Below the pieces are notes generated by a model. It was given only the letters and a program-made list of their open reading frames with translations. It was not told the DNA's origin and made no database searches. Positions 27,306-35,692 of a DNA stretch of 64,000 nt are shown here, piece by piece. This stretch comes from Woeseiaceae bacterium (lineage in GTDB: Bacteria; Pseudomonadota; Gammaproteobacteria; Steroidobacterales; Woeseiaceae). The stretch covers positions 35,716 through 99,715 of the forward strand of contig JAJFKU010000064.1 of assembly GCA_021773035.1 (NCBI GenBank), read 5' to 3'. Position numbers and translations under genes: made by a program. Numbering within the stretch: the stretch's first letter is position 1; the number at the start of each line of letters is the position of its first letter.

Positions 27306-28259
27306 ATGAACAAACTTGACCAACTACGACAAATGACAGACGTCGTTGCTGACACGGGCGATATTGAGGCCATCGCGAAATATCAGCCTCTTGATGCGAC
27401 GACCAATCCTTCTCTGTTATTGAAGGCTGCACAGATGCCTCAATACGATTCATTGATCGGCGATGCCGCGAGCGACGTTCGAAGTTCTAAGGTTTCAGAT
27501 GACGAACAGGTTAACGTGCTAGCGGACAACTTTGCCGTTGCTATCGGCCGTGAAATTCTCAACATCGTGCCGGGTCGGGTCTCAACAGAGGTTGACGCGC
27601 GGCTCTCGTTTGACACCGACGCGTCGGTCGCTCGTGCCCACCGGCTGATTCGCTTTTACGAAGAGTCCGGGATAGGCCGCGATCGTATTCTTATAAAACT
27701 CGCATCGACATGGGAGGGCGTTCGTGCCGCGGACGCGCTCGAAAAAGAAGGTATCAATTGCAATCTGACGCTACTGTTCTGTGACGTACAGGCCATCGCA
27801 GCGGCGAAAGCCGGCGCATTTTTGATCTCGCCCTTTGTTGGCCGGATTCTTGATTGGCATAAGAAATCTATGCAGCGCGATCATTTCGATGCCGAAGAAG
27901 ACCCTGGTGTCCTGTCGGTCAGAAACATTTACAGAATGTTTAAGTCGAAAGGATTCTCTACAGTTGTCATGGGCGCGAGCTTCCGAAACGTCGGCGAGAT
28001 TGAAGCGCTGGCAGGATGCGATCGACTCACAATTGCGCCCGAACTGTTGCAGGAGCTAGCCGGCGACAATGATTCGCTGAAGCGCGTGTTATCCGCAGAT
28101 GACTCGGCTGATTTTGTGGATTGCGACTACCGTGATGAAGCCGATTTCCGCAATCAGCTAAATTCAAATGCTATGGCTACCGAGAAACTGGCTGAAGGTA
28201 TTCGTGGTTTTGTTGCGGACCAGGTGAAATTGGAGAAGATCTTGATTGGACGTCTCTGA
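27306..28259 (+). CDS. tal: Transaldolase
   Basis: 317 residues from the ATG at 27306, which has AGGAAGCG upstream and gives exactly the length of E. coli TalB; the open frame extends 16 codons further upstream without a good start. It interconverts sedoheptulose-7-P plus glyceraldehyde-3-P with erythrose-4-P plus fructose-6-P in the non-oxidative pentose phosphate path. The Schiff-base Lys lies in RILIKLASTWEG. The motifs DATTNPSLLLKA, ISPFVGRILDW and VVMGASFRN are intact. One oddity: the stretch LLFSFAQ of TalB, lining the active site, reads LLFCDVQ here. A LacI-type operator upstream connects it with the xylose genes, whose product xylulose-5-P feeds this pathway. Confidence 0.93.
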   Translation: MNKLDQLRQMTDVVADTGDIEAIAKYQPLDATTNPSLLLKAAQMPQYDSLIGDAASDVRSSKVSDDEQVNVLADNFAVAIGREILNIVPGRVSTEVDARLSFDTDASVARAHRLIRFYEESGIGRDRILIKLASTWEGVRAADALEKEGINCNLTLLFCDVQAIAAAKAGAFLISPFVGRILDWHKKSMQRDHFDAEEDPGVLSVRNIYRMFKSKGFSTVVMGASFRNVGEIEALAGCDRLTIAPELLQELAGDNDSLKRVLSADDSADFVDCDYRDEADFRNQLNSNAMATEKLAEGIRGFVADQVKLEKILIGRL

Positions 28260-28307
28260 ACGACCTGTTGCCGCTTCGTCAGTGGTCATTGCGCTTGCTC
28301 CATACTG

Positions 28308-29627
28308 CTAGTACAGATATATCGCGGACAACTGAATTCGGTTGAGTTTGCCGTCGTTACCGCTCTCATCTTTGCGTCGGCCCCAAATATACTCAGCGCC
28401 GAGACTCATGCGTTGGACTGGTGACCAAACTAGATTGGCGTGTGCACTTTGGAAGGACTCCGGCACGTCGAATCCGCTAATGGCGGTATCATTGTCTGCA
28501 TCAGAGAACGACGCGCCTAAAGAGGAATGCATGTTGTCGTTCCACACATGGCGGTAAGCTGCTAGCACGCCGTATTGTGTGGTGAGATTGATCTCACCGT
28601 TTGCGTCCAGCGTGCCAACGTTGAAGCTGTTCATGCCCATATAACGACCCAGCCCGTCGCCGTAGTTGATCTGCCAACGGATATCATCCTGGTCACCGAT
28701 ATTGAACTTCCCGGCCAGCGCGATTGCGCTACCAAATTCGGAAGCGTCGAATCCAGCGCTATCGATTTTGAGCTCGCGCAGCAAACCCGCGACACTAAAC
28801 GTACCCCAATTCCCAGCCCAGTTTCGCCGCACAACCACATCCGGAAAGGCGCTGTCGCCGGCATCGATCCGGGGACCGCCGCCGAGCGGCGTGAGGGTCG
28901 TTTCGGGGTTTTCCAATGCGAAGACCCAACTTCCGTTTTCCGTGGGTAGCGTGTAGCGAATTTGCGGCTGACGAGCGTTTGCGACGCCTACCGGACCCAG
29001 ATCATCCATATACTCCGGCACCGAGGCGGTATTGAAAAAACTTGTCCAGTATTGCCCCACGGTCCAGCGGCCCATTTTGATGTAAGCGTGTCGCAAACGT
29101 GGAGAGTACGCGTTTACAGTGCGTGCATTCCCTTGCAGGCTGGCCATAAAGTCAATCTCAAAATAGGTGCTGATGTCGCCTCGTACGGTCGGAGTATTCG
29201 ACTGCAGCCAGAACCGGGTTTCCTTTGCGTGCAAATTGAGGCTCGGGTCGCTGGGGTCACCTGACGTCCTGATTGAGCCAGGAATGAAAAAGTCCTCACC
29301 GATTCCGCGTGTCGGAGCTTTACTGTAGTCGCTAACTATCGCGTCCATTTTCACAAACCCGCCGACCCTGATTGTGGTTTCCTCGTAGGTTGATGGATGA
29401 TCTTGGGGATGCGCCACTGCGCCCCCCACTTGCTTCACGCGCGAACAAGTTGCGTCAGACGCGCAAGCCTGTTGCTCAAGCAGCGCCTTGAGTTCTAACA
29501 CCGTTTCCTCGAGTTCCTGAATTCGTGCCTCATGCGTTGCCTCTTCACCAGCTGCGTAAGCAGGACTTGCGGCGATCAGGTTCGCGCTAATTACGACCAT
29601 TATCGCCACCTGGTTTGTCAGCTTCAT
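28308..29627 (-). CDS. DcaP-like trimeric outer-membrane porin
   Basis: 439 residues from the ATG at 29627, supported by GGAG 9 bases upstream and a signal peptide starting MKLTNQVAIMVVISANLIAA. After cleavage there is a short coiled coil (ARIQELEETVLELKALLEQQ), a Cys-bearing loop, and then a 16-stranded-type barrel beginning IRVGGFVKMDAIVSDYS. The GxxKxDxIxD start is typical of the DcaP family. DcaP porins form trimers and pass sugars, dicarboxylates or sulfated compounds. The chain ends in Tyr, as expected for barrel assembly. It follows the xyl genes in the same orientation, so it may import pentoses or xylosides. Confidence 0.85.
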   Translation of the reverse strand: MKLTNQVAIMVVISANLIAASPAYAAGEEATHEARIQELEETVLELKALLEQQACASDATCSRVKQVGGAVAHPQDHPSTYEETTIRVGGFVKMDAIVSDYSKAPTRGIGEDFFIPGSIRTSGDPSDPSLNLHAKETRFWLQSNTPTVRGDISTYFEIDFMASLQGNARTVNAYSPRLRHAYIKMGRWTVGQYWTSFFNTASVPEYMDDLGPVGVANARQPQIRYTLPTENGSWVFALENPETTLTPLGGGPRIDAGDSAFPDVVVRRNWAGNWGTFSVAGLLRELKIDSAGFDASEFGSAIALAGKFNIGDQDDIRWQINYGDGLGRYMGMNSFNVGTLDANGEINLTTQYGVLAAYRHVWNDNMHSSLGASFSDADNDTAISGFDVPESFQSAHANLVWSPVQRMSLGAEYIWGRRKDESGNDGKLNRIQLSAIYLY

Positions 29628-29688
29628 GTAACTTTTCTCCATATGTTACTGGCCATTGTTCTATGCGTGTAGGGGGGACTGCTGATCT

Positions 29689-29983
29689 TTATCCTTCAAC
29701 CAAGAATTCGGATTCACCGGCACCCGTGAGGTAAATGTCCTCGAGGGAGTGAAGTGACTTGGTCAACCTTGACCGGGCTGATCTCACCGGACAGAAACCC
29801 GGTGCCAACGCTGTCGGAGTCGAATGCGCCTTGCAGTCCGCCGACAGTGCCGTTGATTACGCCACTATCGAAGCCAAACAGGAATCCACCTAGCGTCGCG
29901 ACACAACCGATCAGTATTGTGACCAACGAGTGGTCGCTTCTAGCATTGCTACCCACTGGCAATTGACCTGCGGTTTTTAGCAT
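29689..29983 (-). pseudogene. MFS sugar/xylose transporter with internal deletion
   Basis: The reading frame starting at 29983 encodes an MFS sugar-porter N-terminus, with TILIGCVATLGGFLFGFDSG followed by VINGTVGGLQ, and stays good to about residue 67. It then changes abruptly. In the +1 frame the end reads TKSLHSLEDIYLTGAGESEF followed by LVEG and a stop at 29689, which resembles the ETKGxSLEE tail of sugar porters. An internal deletion of most of the gene is therefore likely. The start overlaps the xylA stop by 7 bases, as expected of a xylB-xylA-transporter operon. The product cannot transport. Confidence 0.75.
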
Positions 29984-31326
29984 TCGCCCCTGACGATGTA
30001 GTCATTGATGATATTTTCAACCAGCTCCTGTTTGGCGCTGATCTGGCGCGGCTCGCCGTTCTTGGCAGCAATATCGCGCAACGCGACGAGATCCAGGTCA
30101 CCATTCTCAAAGCGGCTTCCATCACCCGAATCAAAACTTTTGTATCGATCGAAGCGAAGCTCGGAGGACCGCGAGTCACTGAGAATGCGGTCGGCAATAA
30201 CCAGCCCGCGTGCGAACGAATCCATGCCACCGATATGAGCAATGAACAGGTCGTTTAGATCTGTCGATTCTCTTCTAATTTTGGCATCGAAATTGAAGCC
30301 ACCGTTGCCAATACCACCGGCTTCAAGCACAACCATCATGCCATGCACGCAATCATACAAATCGCTGGGAAACTGGTCGGTGTCCCAACCGTTCTGTGGG
30401 TCACCACGATTCGCGTCAACAGACCCGAGCAGCCCGGCGTCCGTACACATACGCAGGTCGTGCGCGAACGTATGGCCCGCCAACGTTACGTGATTCGCTT
30501 CGATATTCAACTTGAAGTCTCCAGCCAATCCATGGTGACGAAGAAATCCGATAACCGTTTGCGCGTCGAAATCGTATTGGTGCTTCATCGGCTCCATCGG
30601 TTTCGGTTCAATCAGAAATGTGCCTTCAAAACCATTTGCACGACCGTAGTCCCTGGCTTTCTCCAGAAACATCGCGAAGTGCTCTAGCTCGCGTTTGGTG
30701 TCGGTATTCTGCAGACACGCATATCCTTCACGACCGCCCCAGAATACATAGTTTTCGCCGCCCAGCTCTATCGTCGCGTCCATTGCCGCCTTGACCTGCG
30801 ATGCAGCATAGGCCAGAACTTCAAAGTTCGGGTTGGTAGCGGCGCCGTTCATATAACGAGGATTAGAAAATGCGTTTGCTGTTCCCCAAAGCAACTTCAT
30901 GCCGGTCGCTTTCTGCCGTTCCTTCGCGAGGTCGACAACCGCCTGCAAGTTTTTTTCCGATTCAGCAACACTTTCGCCTTCCCAGGCCATATCGAAATCA
31001 TGAAAACACCAGTACGGCACGTTAAGTTTTGTAAAAAACTCGAATGCGGCGTTCATTTTCTCGGTGGCATTTGCCAGTCGATCACCATTGACTGTCCATG
31101 GATGTACGCGGGTGCCCGGCCCGAACGGATCGCCGCCGGTTGCGCAGAATGAGTGCCAATAGCAAACGGCAAAGCGCAAATGCTCCTCCATTGTTTTGCC
31201 GGCAACCACACGTTCTGGATCATAGGTCTTGAATGCCAACGGGTTGTCGGAACCAGGCCCTTCGTGTTTGATTTGATCGACGTCTGGAAAGTAGGGCTTG
31301 TCACCCGTAAACACTGTACGACTCAT
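29977..31326 (-). CDS. xylA: Xylose isomerase
   Basis: 449 residues, similar in length to E. coli XylA (440). It converts D-xylose to D-xylulose with two divalent metals. Hallmark segments are present: WCFHDFDMAWEGES with the catalytic His-Asp, YVFWGGREGY, FLIEPKPMEPMKHQYDFD, SVDANRGDPQNGWDTDQFP and GGFNFDAKIRRES. GAGGCG lies 8 bases before the ATG. The gene is 26 bases after xylB and probably co-transcribed from the promoter before xylB. The adjacent sugar-porter gene is broken, so xylose must enter by another route. Confidence 0.97.
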   Translation of the reverse strand: MSRTVFTGDKPYFPDVDQIKHEGPGSDNPLAFKTYDPERVVAGKTMEEHLRFAVCYWHSFCATGGDPFGPGTRVHPWTVNGDRLANATEKMNAAFEFFTKLNVPYWCFHDFDMAWEGESVAESEKNLQAVVDLAKERQKATGMKLLWGTANAFSNPRYMNGAATNPNFEVLAYAASQVKAAMDATIELGGENYVFWGGREGYACLQNTDTKRELEHFAMFLEKARDYGRANGFEGTFLIEPKPMEPMKHQYDFDAQTVIGFLRHHGLAGDFKLNIEANHVTLAGHTFAHDLRMCTDAGLLGSVDANRGDPQNGWDTDQFPSDLYDCVHGMMVVLEAGGIGNGGFNFDAKIRRESTDLNDLFIAHIGGMDSFARGLVIADRILSDSRSSELRFDRYKSFDSGDGSRFENGDLDLVALRDIAAKNGEPRQISAKQELVENIINDYIVRGEC

Positions 31327-31352
31327 GTTATCGCCTCATCTTGGATATTTTT

Positions 31353-32837
31353 TCAGCTATAGAGCTCGGCGACTTTTTCGGCCGCTCGCTGATATTCTTT
31401 GTAAGTATCAATGTAAAAATCGACTGCCGACGGACGCGGATCCAGACTCCGTTCCGGGTCCCGTTGCAGATGTTCACCGACCACGTTACCCAGATCGTCG
31501 GGCCGGTCTTCGAGCATCGCCAGCGCCTGCAATGCGGCACCAAAACCTGCGCCTTCGTCATGCTTGAGAACCGTAACCGGCGTGTCACAAATGTCGGCGA
31601 CGACTTGTCGCCAGGTCGCGCTGTTCATGCCACCTCCAGTGAGTACGATCTGCTCTGCGGATATTCCGAGTTCGGTCAATTCATCGAGGCCAAATCGAAG
31701 CGCAAACGTCGCGCCTTCAACCGCTGACCTAAGAATGTTTTCGGTGCGCGCATTGCGGCTGTCCAGACCCAGAACGCAACCTTTGGCGTTGGGCAGGTTC
31801 GGCGTGCGCTCACCATTGAAGTACGGCACTGTAATGACGCCGTTGGCCCCTCTGTTCGAGGCCTCCAGCTGCGCCTCGAAACTCGCGATGTCGGCTTGCA
31901 CCAGATTGCGCATCAGCTCTGTACTAACTGTGCAATTCATCGTGCACAACAATGGCAACCAGCCGCCTGTTGACGAACAGAACGCGGCAATATTGCCTTT
32001 CTTGTCGATGACGGGCTTGTCTGAAAATGCGAATACGGTGCCGGACGTACCAAGGCTCATGGTGACGACGCCCGGGGCAACGTTGCCAGTACCCAATGCA
32101 CCCATCATGTTGTCGCCGCCGCCGATCGATACCGGAACACCAGGGGGTAAGGCCAGTTCCTTCGCAATCGACGGCAGCAGTTCACCAATCGGTCCGTTGT
32201 CTACTCTTACGTCTGGCAGACACTCTCGCAGATCCCGATCGGGATCTATTGCGGCCAACATCTTCTCTGACCAACTGCGAGTCCTGATCTCCAGGAACCC
32301 GGTTCCTGAAGCATCGCCGGCCTCCATTCTGCGCTCGCCCGTCAGATAGAAATTCAAGTAGTCGTGCGGCAGCAGAATGGAGTCCATCTGCGCGTATGGG
32401 CCTGGGTGATAATCTTTAAACCAGCGTATTTTGGATGCCGTATAGCCGGGTAAAACAGGATTGCCGATTTCTTCGATACAAGCATCGTAGCCACCGAATG
32501 CTTCCATGATTGCGTCACATTCAGCGCCCGTTGACGTGTCACACCAGAGCTTGACCGGCGCCTGAACCTCGCCAGCTTTGTCTAGCGGCACGAAGCCATG
32601 TTGCTGACCTGAAACACCGATCGCTGCGACACTTTGACGGACATCTTTTCCGACCTGCTGCAAAGCCTGCCGCAGGGCATTTATCCACCAGTGTGCCTGT
32701 TGTTCTGCGATCCCCTCTTCTGTCTGATAGATGTCGAGCGGCGCACTTTCAACAGCTACGGTCTCGCGACTCAAGAAGTCATAAAAGACGACTTTGACGC
32801 TTTGCGTACCCAGATCGATGCCGAGGACTGTTGACAC
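31353..32837 (-). CDS. xylB: Xylulokinase
   Basis: 494 residues with a GTG start. FGGY-family kinase that phosphorylates D-xylulose to xylulose-5-phosphate. The first ATPase motif (VLGIDLGTQSVKVVFYD), the substrate-region GVSGQQHGFVPLD, the segment VSIGGGDNMMGALGTG and the C-terminal VLTGGGMNSATWRQVVADIC are all intact. It precedes xylA by 26 bases. A promoter and LacI-type operator lie immediately upstream (32869-32916). A damaged copy of its 5' end is found in inverted orientation at 45089-45298. Confidence 0.97.
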   Translation of the reverse strand: MSTVLGIDLGTQSVKVVFYDFLSRETVAVESAPLDIYQTEEGIAEQQAHWWINALRQALQQVGKDVRQSVAAIGVSGQQHGFVPLDKAGEVQAPVKLWCDTSTGAECDAIMEAFGGYDACIEEIGNPVLPGYTASKIRWFKDYHPGPYAQMDSILLPHDYLNFYLTGERRMEAGDASGTGFLEIRTRSWSEKMLAAIDPDRDLRECLPDVRVDNGPIGELLPSIAKELALPPGVPVSIGGGDNMMGALGTGNVAPGVVTMSLGTSGTVFAFSDKPVIDKKGNIAAFCSSTGGWLPLLCTMNCTVSTELMRNLVQADIASFEAQLEASNRGANGVITVPYFNGERTPNLPNAKGCVLGLDSRNARTENILRSAVEGATFALRFGLDELTELGISAEQIVLTGGGMNSATWRQVVADICDTPVTVLKHDEGAGFGAALQALAMLEDRPDDLGNVVGEHLQRDPERSLDPRPSAVDFYIDTYKEYQRAAEKVAELYS

Positions 32838-32868
32838 AGGTTTTGGACCATCCCTAGATCAATGGAAA

Positions 32869-32916
32869 GAAAACGTTTACATTTTAGACTGCGATGCAAC
32901 GAACTTACAAATGTAA
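32869..32916 (-). promoter_or_regulatory. xylB promoter with LacI-type operator and upstream palindrome
   Basis: On the minus strand TTGTAA (-35; 32905-32910) and TAAAAT (-10; 32881-32886) are 18 bases apart. Immediately downstream is TGTAAACGTTTTC (32869-32881), well placed for repression near the transcription start. The -35 is part of the palindrome TTACAAATGTAA (32905-32916), a possible second regulator site. Both the operator and the palindrome are conserved in the inverted duplicate at 45011-45058. Confidence 0.65.
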
Positions 32917-32939
32917 ATAGCCTGCTACGCGTAAAATGG

Positions 32940-33947
32940 CTAAGAATAAGGCTTGCCAGGCACGAATTCGTAGATTGTGCGCTGTTGATAGACGTCTCCA
33001 GGTGCCAATCGCGCGGATGGGAAAGCCGGCTGATTTGGCGCATCGGGGAAGCCCTGGGCTTCCAGACACAGTCCGGCGCGCGGTCGAAAAGGATCGCTGA
33101 GATAATCGCCCGAGTAGAGTTGTAGTCCAGCTTGAGTTGTGTGCAGGTGCATGGTCAGACCGCTCTGCGGAGACGATAGCGTGGCAACCTTGTGCAGCAT
33201 TCCGTCGCCGTTTTTCAAAACGAAATTATGGTCGTACTGTCGGCATTGACCATCCTCTGAGCTCGTTGCACGCATCGCTGTGCGGCGACGAAGGTCAAAT
33301 CTCGTGGCCTCTACCTCACGAATTTCACCGCTGGGAATCTTGTCACTATCAACAGGCGTAAATTGGTCTGCTTCGATTTGGATGTCATGTGAATCGATCG
33401 ACTGTTGTTGCTTGTCGAGATTAAAATAGGCGTGGTTGGCGAGATTCACGACCGTGTCTGAATCTGTTGTCGCCTTGTAATCAATGACCAGCGAGTAGTC
33501 AGTAACTATCTGATATTTAACGGTGACTTTCAGTTTTCCCGGGAACCCGCCTTCGCCGTCAGGAGACACATAAGAGCATTGGACCGCGGCTTCGTTTTGC
33601 AGCGAGCGCATCTGCCAAAAGCGTTGATGAAATCCGTCTCTACCACCGTGCAGGCAGGTTCCGGCCGGCGTCTCGTTCGGATCTACTGAAAAGGCATTGT
33701 CGTCAATCGAGAAGCGCGCAGCACCTATGCGGTTCGCGAAACGCCCAACCGTCGCACCCATGTAGAAATCGTCATGCAAATAATCGTCGAGGTTCGCATA
33801 GCCGAGCACGGCATCAACAACACCCGATTCGGTTGGCACGCGTATGGCCTGAATGGTCGCGCCAAAATTCAATAGCGTCACCTCCATACCTGCGAGCGAC
33901 CTCAGCGTTATTGCTTCGATCGATTTCGTTGAATCACCTGACTGCAC
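32940..33947 (-). CDS. galM: Aldose 1-epimerase (mutarotase)
   Basis: 335 residues from a GTG at 33947, chosen because AAAGGAAC lies just upstream and because an in-frame start at 34019 would place the operator at 33986-34000 inside the gene. It interconverts alpha and beta anomers of aldoses. Family motifs are seen: VTLLNFGATIQAIRVP, GRFANRIGAARFSID, TCLHGGRDGFHQRFW, VVNLANHAYFNLD (catalytic His) and the C-terminal LCLEAQGFPDAPNQPAFPS with the catalytic Glu. It is followed by xylB after 102 bases. Anomers of xylose or of an oligosaccharide product are likely substrates. Its 3' end is also duplicated at 44836-44986. Confidence 0.93.
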   Translation of the reverse strand: MQSGDSTKSIEAITLRSLAGMEVTLLNFGATIQAIRVPTESGVVDAVLGYANLDDYLHDDFYMGATVGRFANRIGAARFSIDDNAFSVDPNETPAGTCLHGGRDGFHQRFWQMRSLQNEAAVQCSYVSPDGEGGFPGKLKVTVKYQIVTDYSLVIDYKATTDSDTVVNLANHAYFNLDKQQQSIDSHDIQIEADQFTPVDSDKIPSGEIREVEATRFDLRRRTAMRATSSEDGQCRQYDHNFVLKNGDGMLHKVATLSSPQSGLTMHLHTTQAGLQLYSGDYLSDPFRPRAGLCLEAQGFPDAPNQPAFPSARLAPGDVYQQRTIYEFVPGKPYS

Positions 33948-33985
33948 TAAACGTTCCTTTGGCGAAGGTCGATTGATCGATCGAG

Positions 33986-34000
33986 TGTAAACGTATACGC
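33986..34000. promoter_or_regulatory. LacI-family operator between galM and the lacI-type gene
   Basis: TGTAAACGTATACGC is a variant of the TGTAAACGTTTTC site found before tal and xylB. It lies between divergent galM (start 33947) and the regulator gene (start 34042), so it can serve both galM control and autoregulation. Confidence 0.55.
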
Positions 34001-34041
34001 TGCTAGCGGCAAAATCCACTTACTTCTTCCAGGGATTACCT

Positions 34042-35124
34042 TTGAAGCAGGCGTTAGACGATACTGTTCCGCAACAAGCAGCTACTGAAGCAGAGGACAT
34101 GACAGACGTATCCATTAAAGAAGTTGCAAGGCTTGCCGGCGTGTCGATTGCCACCGTCTCGAGATGCATCAACAATCCTGAAAAAGTCACCGAGAAAACG
34201 CGACTTAAGGTTCAGGACGCAATTCGTCAGACAGGCTACTCGCCGAATACACTGGCGCAGAGCTTTCGACGTGGTCGCACGAATATCGTTATGGTGGTGT
34301 TGCCGTCTGTAGGTGACCCGTTTTTTACCGCCGTGATGAGCGGTATTCGGGGCGCGGCACGAGCAAAAGGCTACTCGGTCCTGATTGAAGAAACACAGCT
34401 CAACAAAATGACCGCCGATGAGATTGGCGCGATGCTTGTTTCGAATCAGACAGACGGCATCATCTTGCTGGCCAGTATGTCACCCTTTGGTACCGAAGTT
34501 CTGTCAGCGAAGAGCAAGCGCAGATTGCCCATTGTTATAGGCTGCGAAACTGTGTCGCCTGAATTGGCCGACTTTCCGAGCGTGCACATTGACAATATTG
34601 CCGCCGCGAAAGAGGCAACCAACTACCTGATTTCACAAGGGCATCAGCGTATCTCTATGGTGTGCGGACAGGCATCATCACTGCTGACAAAGGACAGGGA
34701 ATACGGCTACCGCGCTGCAATGAAACAAGCCGAATTGTCGATAGAAGATGGCTGGGTTGTTGAAGGTGACCTCACTATTGCGGGGGCGCGAAAGGCCACT
34801 CGCAATCTGATGAATCATGGCAACAGGCCGACCGCGATTTTTTGTGCGAACGATGAAATGGCCATTGGTTGCCTTCACGAGATCAAGTCTGCCGGACTGC
34901 AAGTCCCGCGTGACATTTCGATCGTTGGCTTCGACGACATTCGCTACGCCGAAGTTATGGATCCACCGCTCACGACGATCAGTCAGCCGGCCGAAGAGAT
35001 CGGTGAGCGGGTCATGTACCGACTGTGTCGCCGCATCGAGGCGGGCAAAGGCGCAAGTAGCTCGCCCGAAATCGTGCCGCACAAACTGGTCATCCGGCAG
35101 TCTGTTGCCAAACCAGCCAGCTAG
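34042..35124 (+). CDS. LacI-family transcriptional regulator of the pentose genes
   Basis: 360 residues from a TTG at 34042; the ATG at 34099, directly before the DNA-binding domain, is an alternative. The N-terminal HTH reads VSIKEVARLAGVSIATVSRC, with hinge helix positions RQTGYSPNTLAQSFRRG. The periplasmic-binding-like effector domain follows (FFTAVMSGIRGAARAKGYSV, AIFCANDEMAIGCL, ISIVGFDDIRYAEVMDPPLT). It probably represses tal, xylB-xylA and galM through the four TGTAAACGTTTTC-like sites in the window and is relieved by a pentose or pentose derivative. It is divergent from galM. Confidence 0.92.
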   Translation: MKQALDDTVPQQAATEAEDMTDVSIKEVARLAGVSIATVSRCINNPEKVTEKTRLKVQDAIRQTGYSPNTLAQSFRRGRTNIVMVVLPSVGDPFFTAVMSGIRGAARAKGYSVLIEETQLNKMTADEIGAMLVSNQTDGIILLASMSPFGTEVLSAKSKRRLPIVIGCETVSPELADFPSVHIDNIAAAKEATNYLISQGHQRISMVCGQASSLLTKDREYGYRAAMKQAELSIEDGWVVEGDLTIAGARKATRNLMNHGNRPTAIFCANDEMAIGCLHEIKSAGLQVPRDISIVGFDDIRYAEVMDPPLTTISQPAEEIGERVMYRLCRRIEAGKGASSSPEIVPHKLVIRQSVAKPAS

Positions 35125-35129
35125 TTGTT

Positions 35130-35153
35130 GTTCTTGCCTTCGTAGGTAAGAAC
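35130..35153 (+). terminator. Hairpin after the lacI-type gene
   Basis: GTTCTTGCCT-TCGT-AGGTAAGAAC forms a 10-base-pair stem (one G-T pair) starting 6 bases after the stop codon. No T-run follows, so it may be a pause or mRNA-protecting hairpin rather than an intrinsic terminator. Confidence 0.4.
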
Positions 35154-35207
35154 ATCGAAATGTGCATGCCTTCTTTTACCTGAAAGGTCATTACAACTCA
35201 TACCTAC

Positions 35208-35663
35208 ATGGGAATAAGAATGTTCAGGAAATATCGGTTTAGGTTTTCTCTCGGATTGGCCATTTTTGCTTTAGGCGTGATGTCCGGGAATTTCATTCAG
35301 TTCAACGGTGTCGCCGAGGCACAGTCATCCGATCGAGTGTTTGAACTTCGGACCTACACGACACATCCGGGTCGCCTCGACGCGCTACATGCGCGGTTCG
35401 CGGATCATACGATCCCGCTGTTCGAACGGCACGGAATGACGAACATCGCGTATTTCGTTCCGCAAGATGCCCCGCTCGCCGAAAACACACTTGTCTATGT
35501 CCTGGCGCACGACAGTCGTGAGGCGGCCAAAACCAGTTGGGCCGCATTCGTAGTAGATCCGGATTGGAAAAAGGCCCGCGCAGCATCGATAAGTGACGGG
35601 CCGATTGTAGATAAACTGGAAAGCGTCTTCATGGATGCGACGGATTATTCGATGATGAAGTAA
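35208..35663 (+). CDS. Secreted NIPSNAP-family protein
   Basis: 151 residues. An N-terminal signal or anchor (FSLGLAIFALGVMSGNFIQF) is followed by a NIPSNAP/ferredoxin-like domain: RVFELRTYTTHPGRLDALHA, HTIPLFERHGM and VYVLAHDSREAAKTSWAAF. The domain forms a dimeric alpha-beta barrel; its biochemical role is unclear, although it is common near aromatic or sugar catabolic genes. An ATG 12 bases downstream is an alternative start. It is a single gene between the regulator and the convergent kinase gene. Confidence 0.8.
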   Translation: MGIRMFRKYRFRFSLGLAIFALGVMSGNFIQFNGVAEAQSSDRVFELRTYTTHPGRLDALHARFADHTIPLFERHGMTNIAYFVPQDAPLAENTLVYVLAHDSREAAKTSWAAFVVDPDWKKARAASISDGPIVDKLESVFMDATDYSMMK

Positions 35664-35692
35664 AAGATCAATCTTTGTAGGTATTTGAGTTA

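Noticed and set aside
33948..34019. Longer start for galM
   Set aside because: It would place the LacI-type operator inside the coding sequence, and the GTG at 33947 has a good ribosome site.
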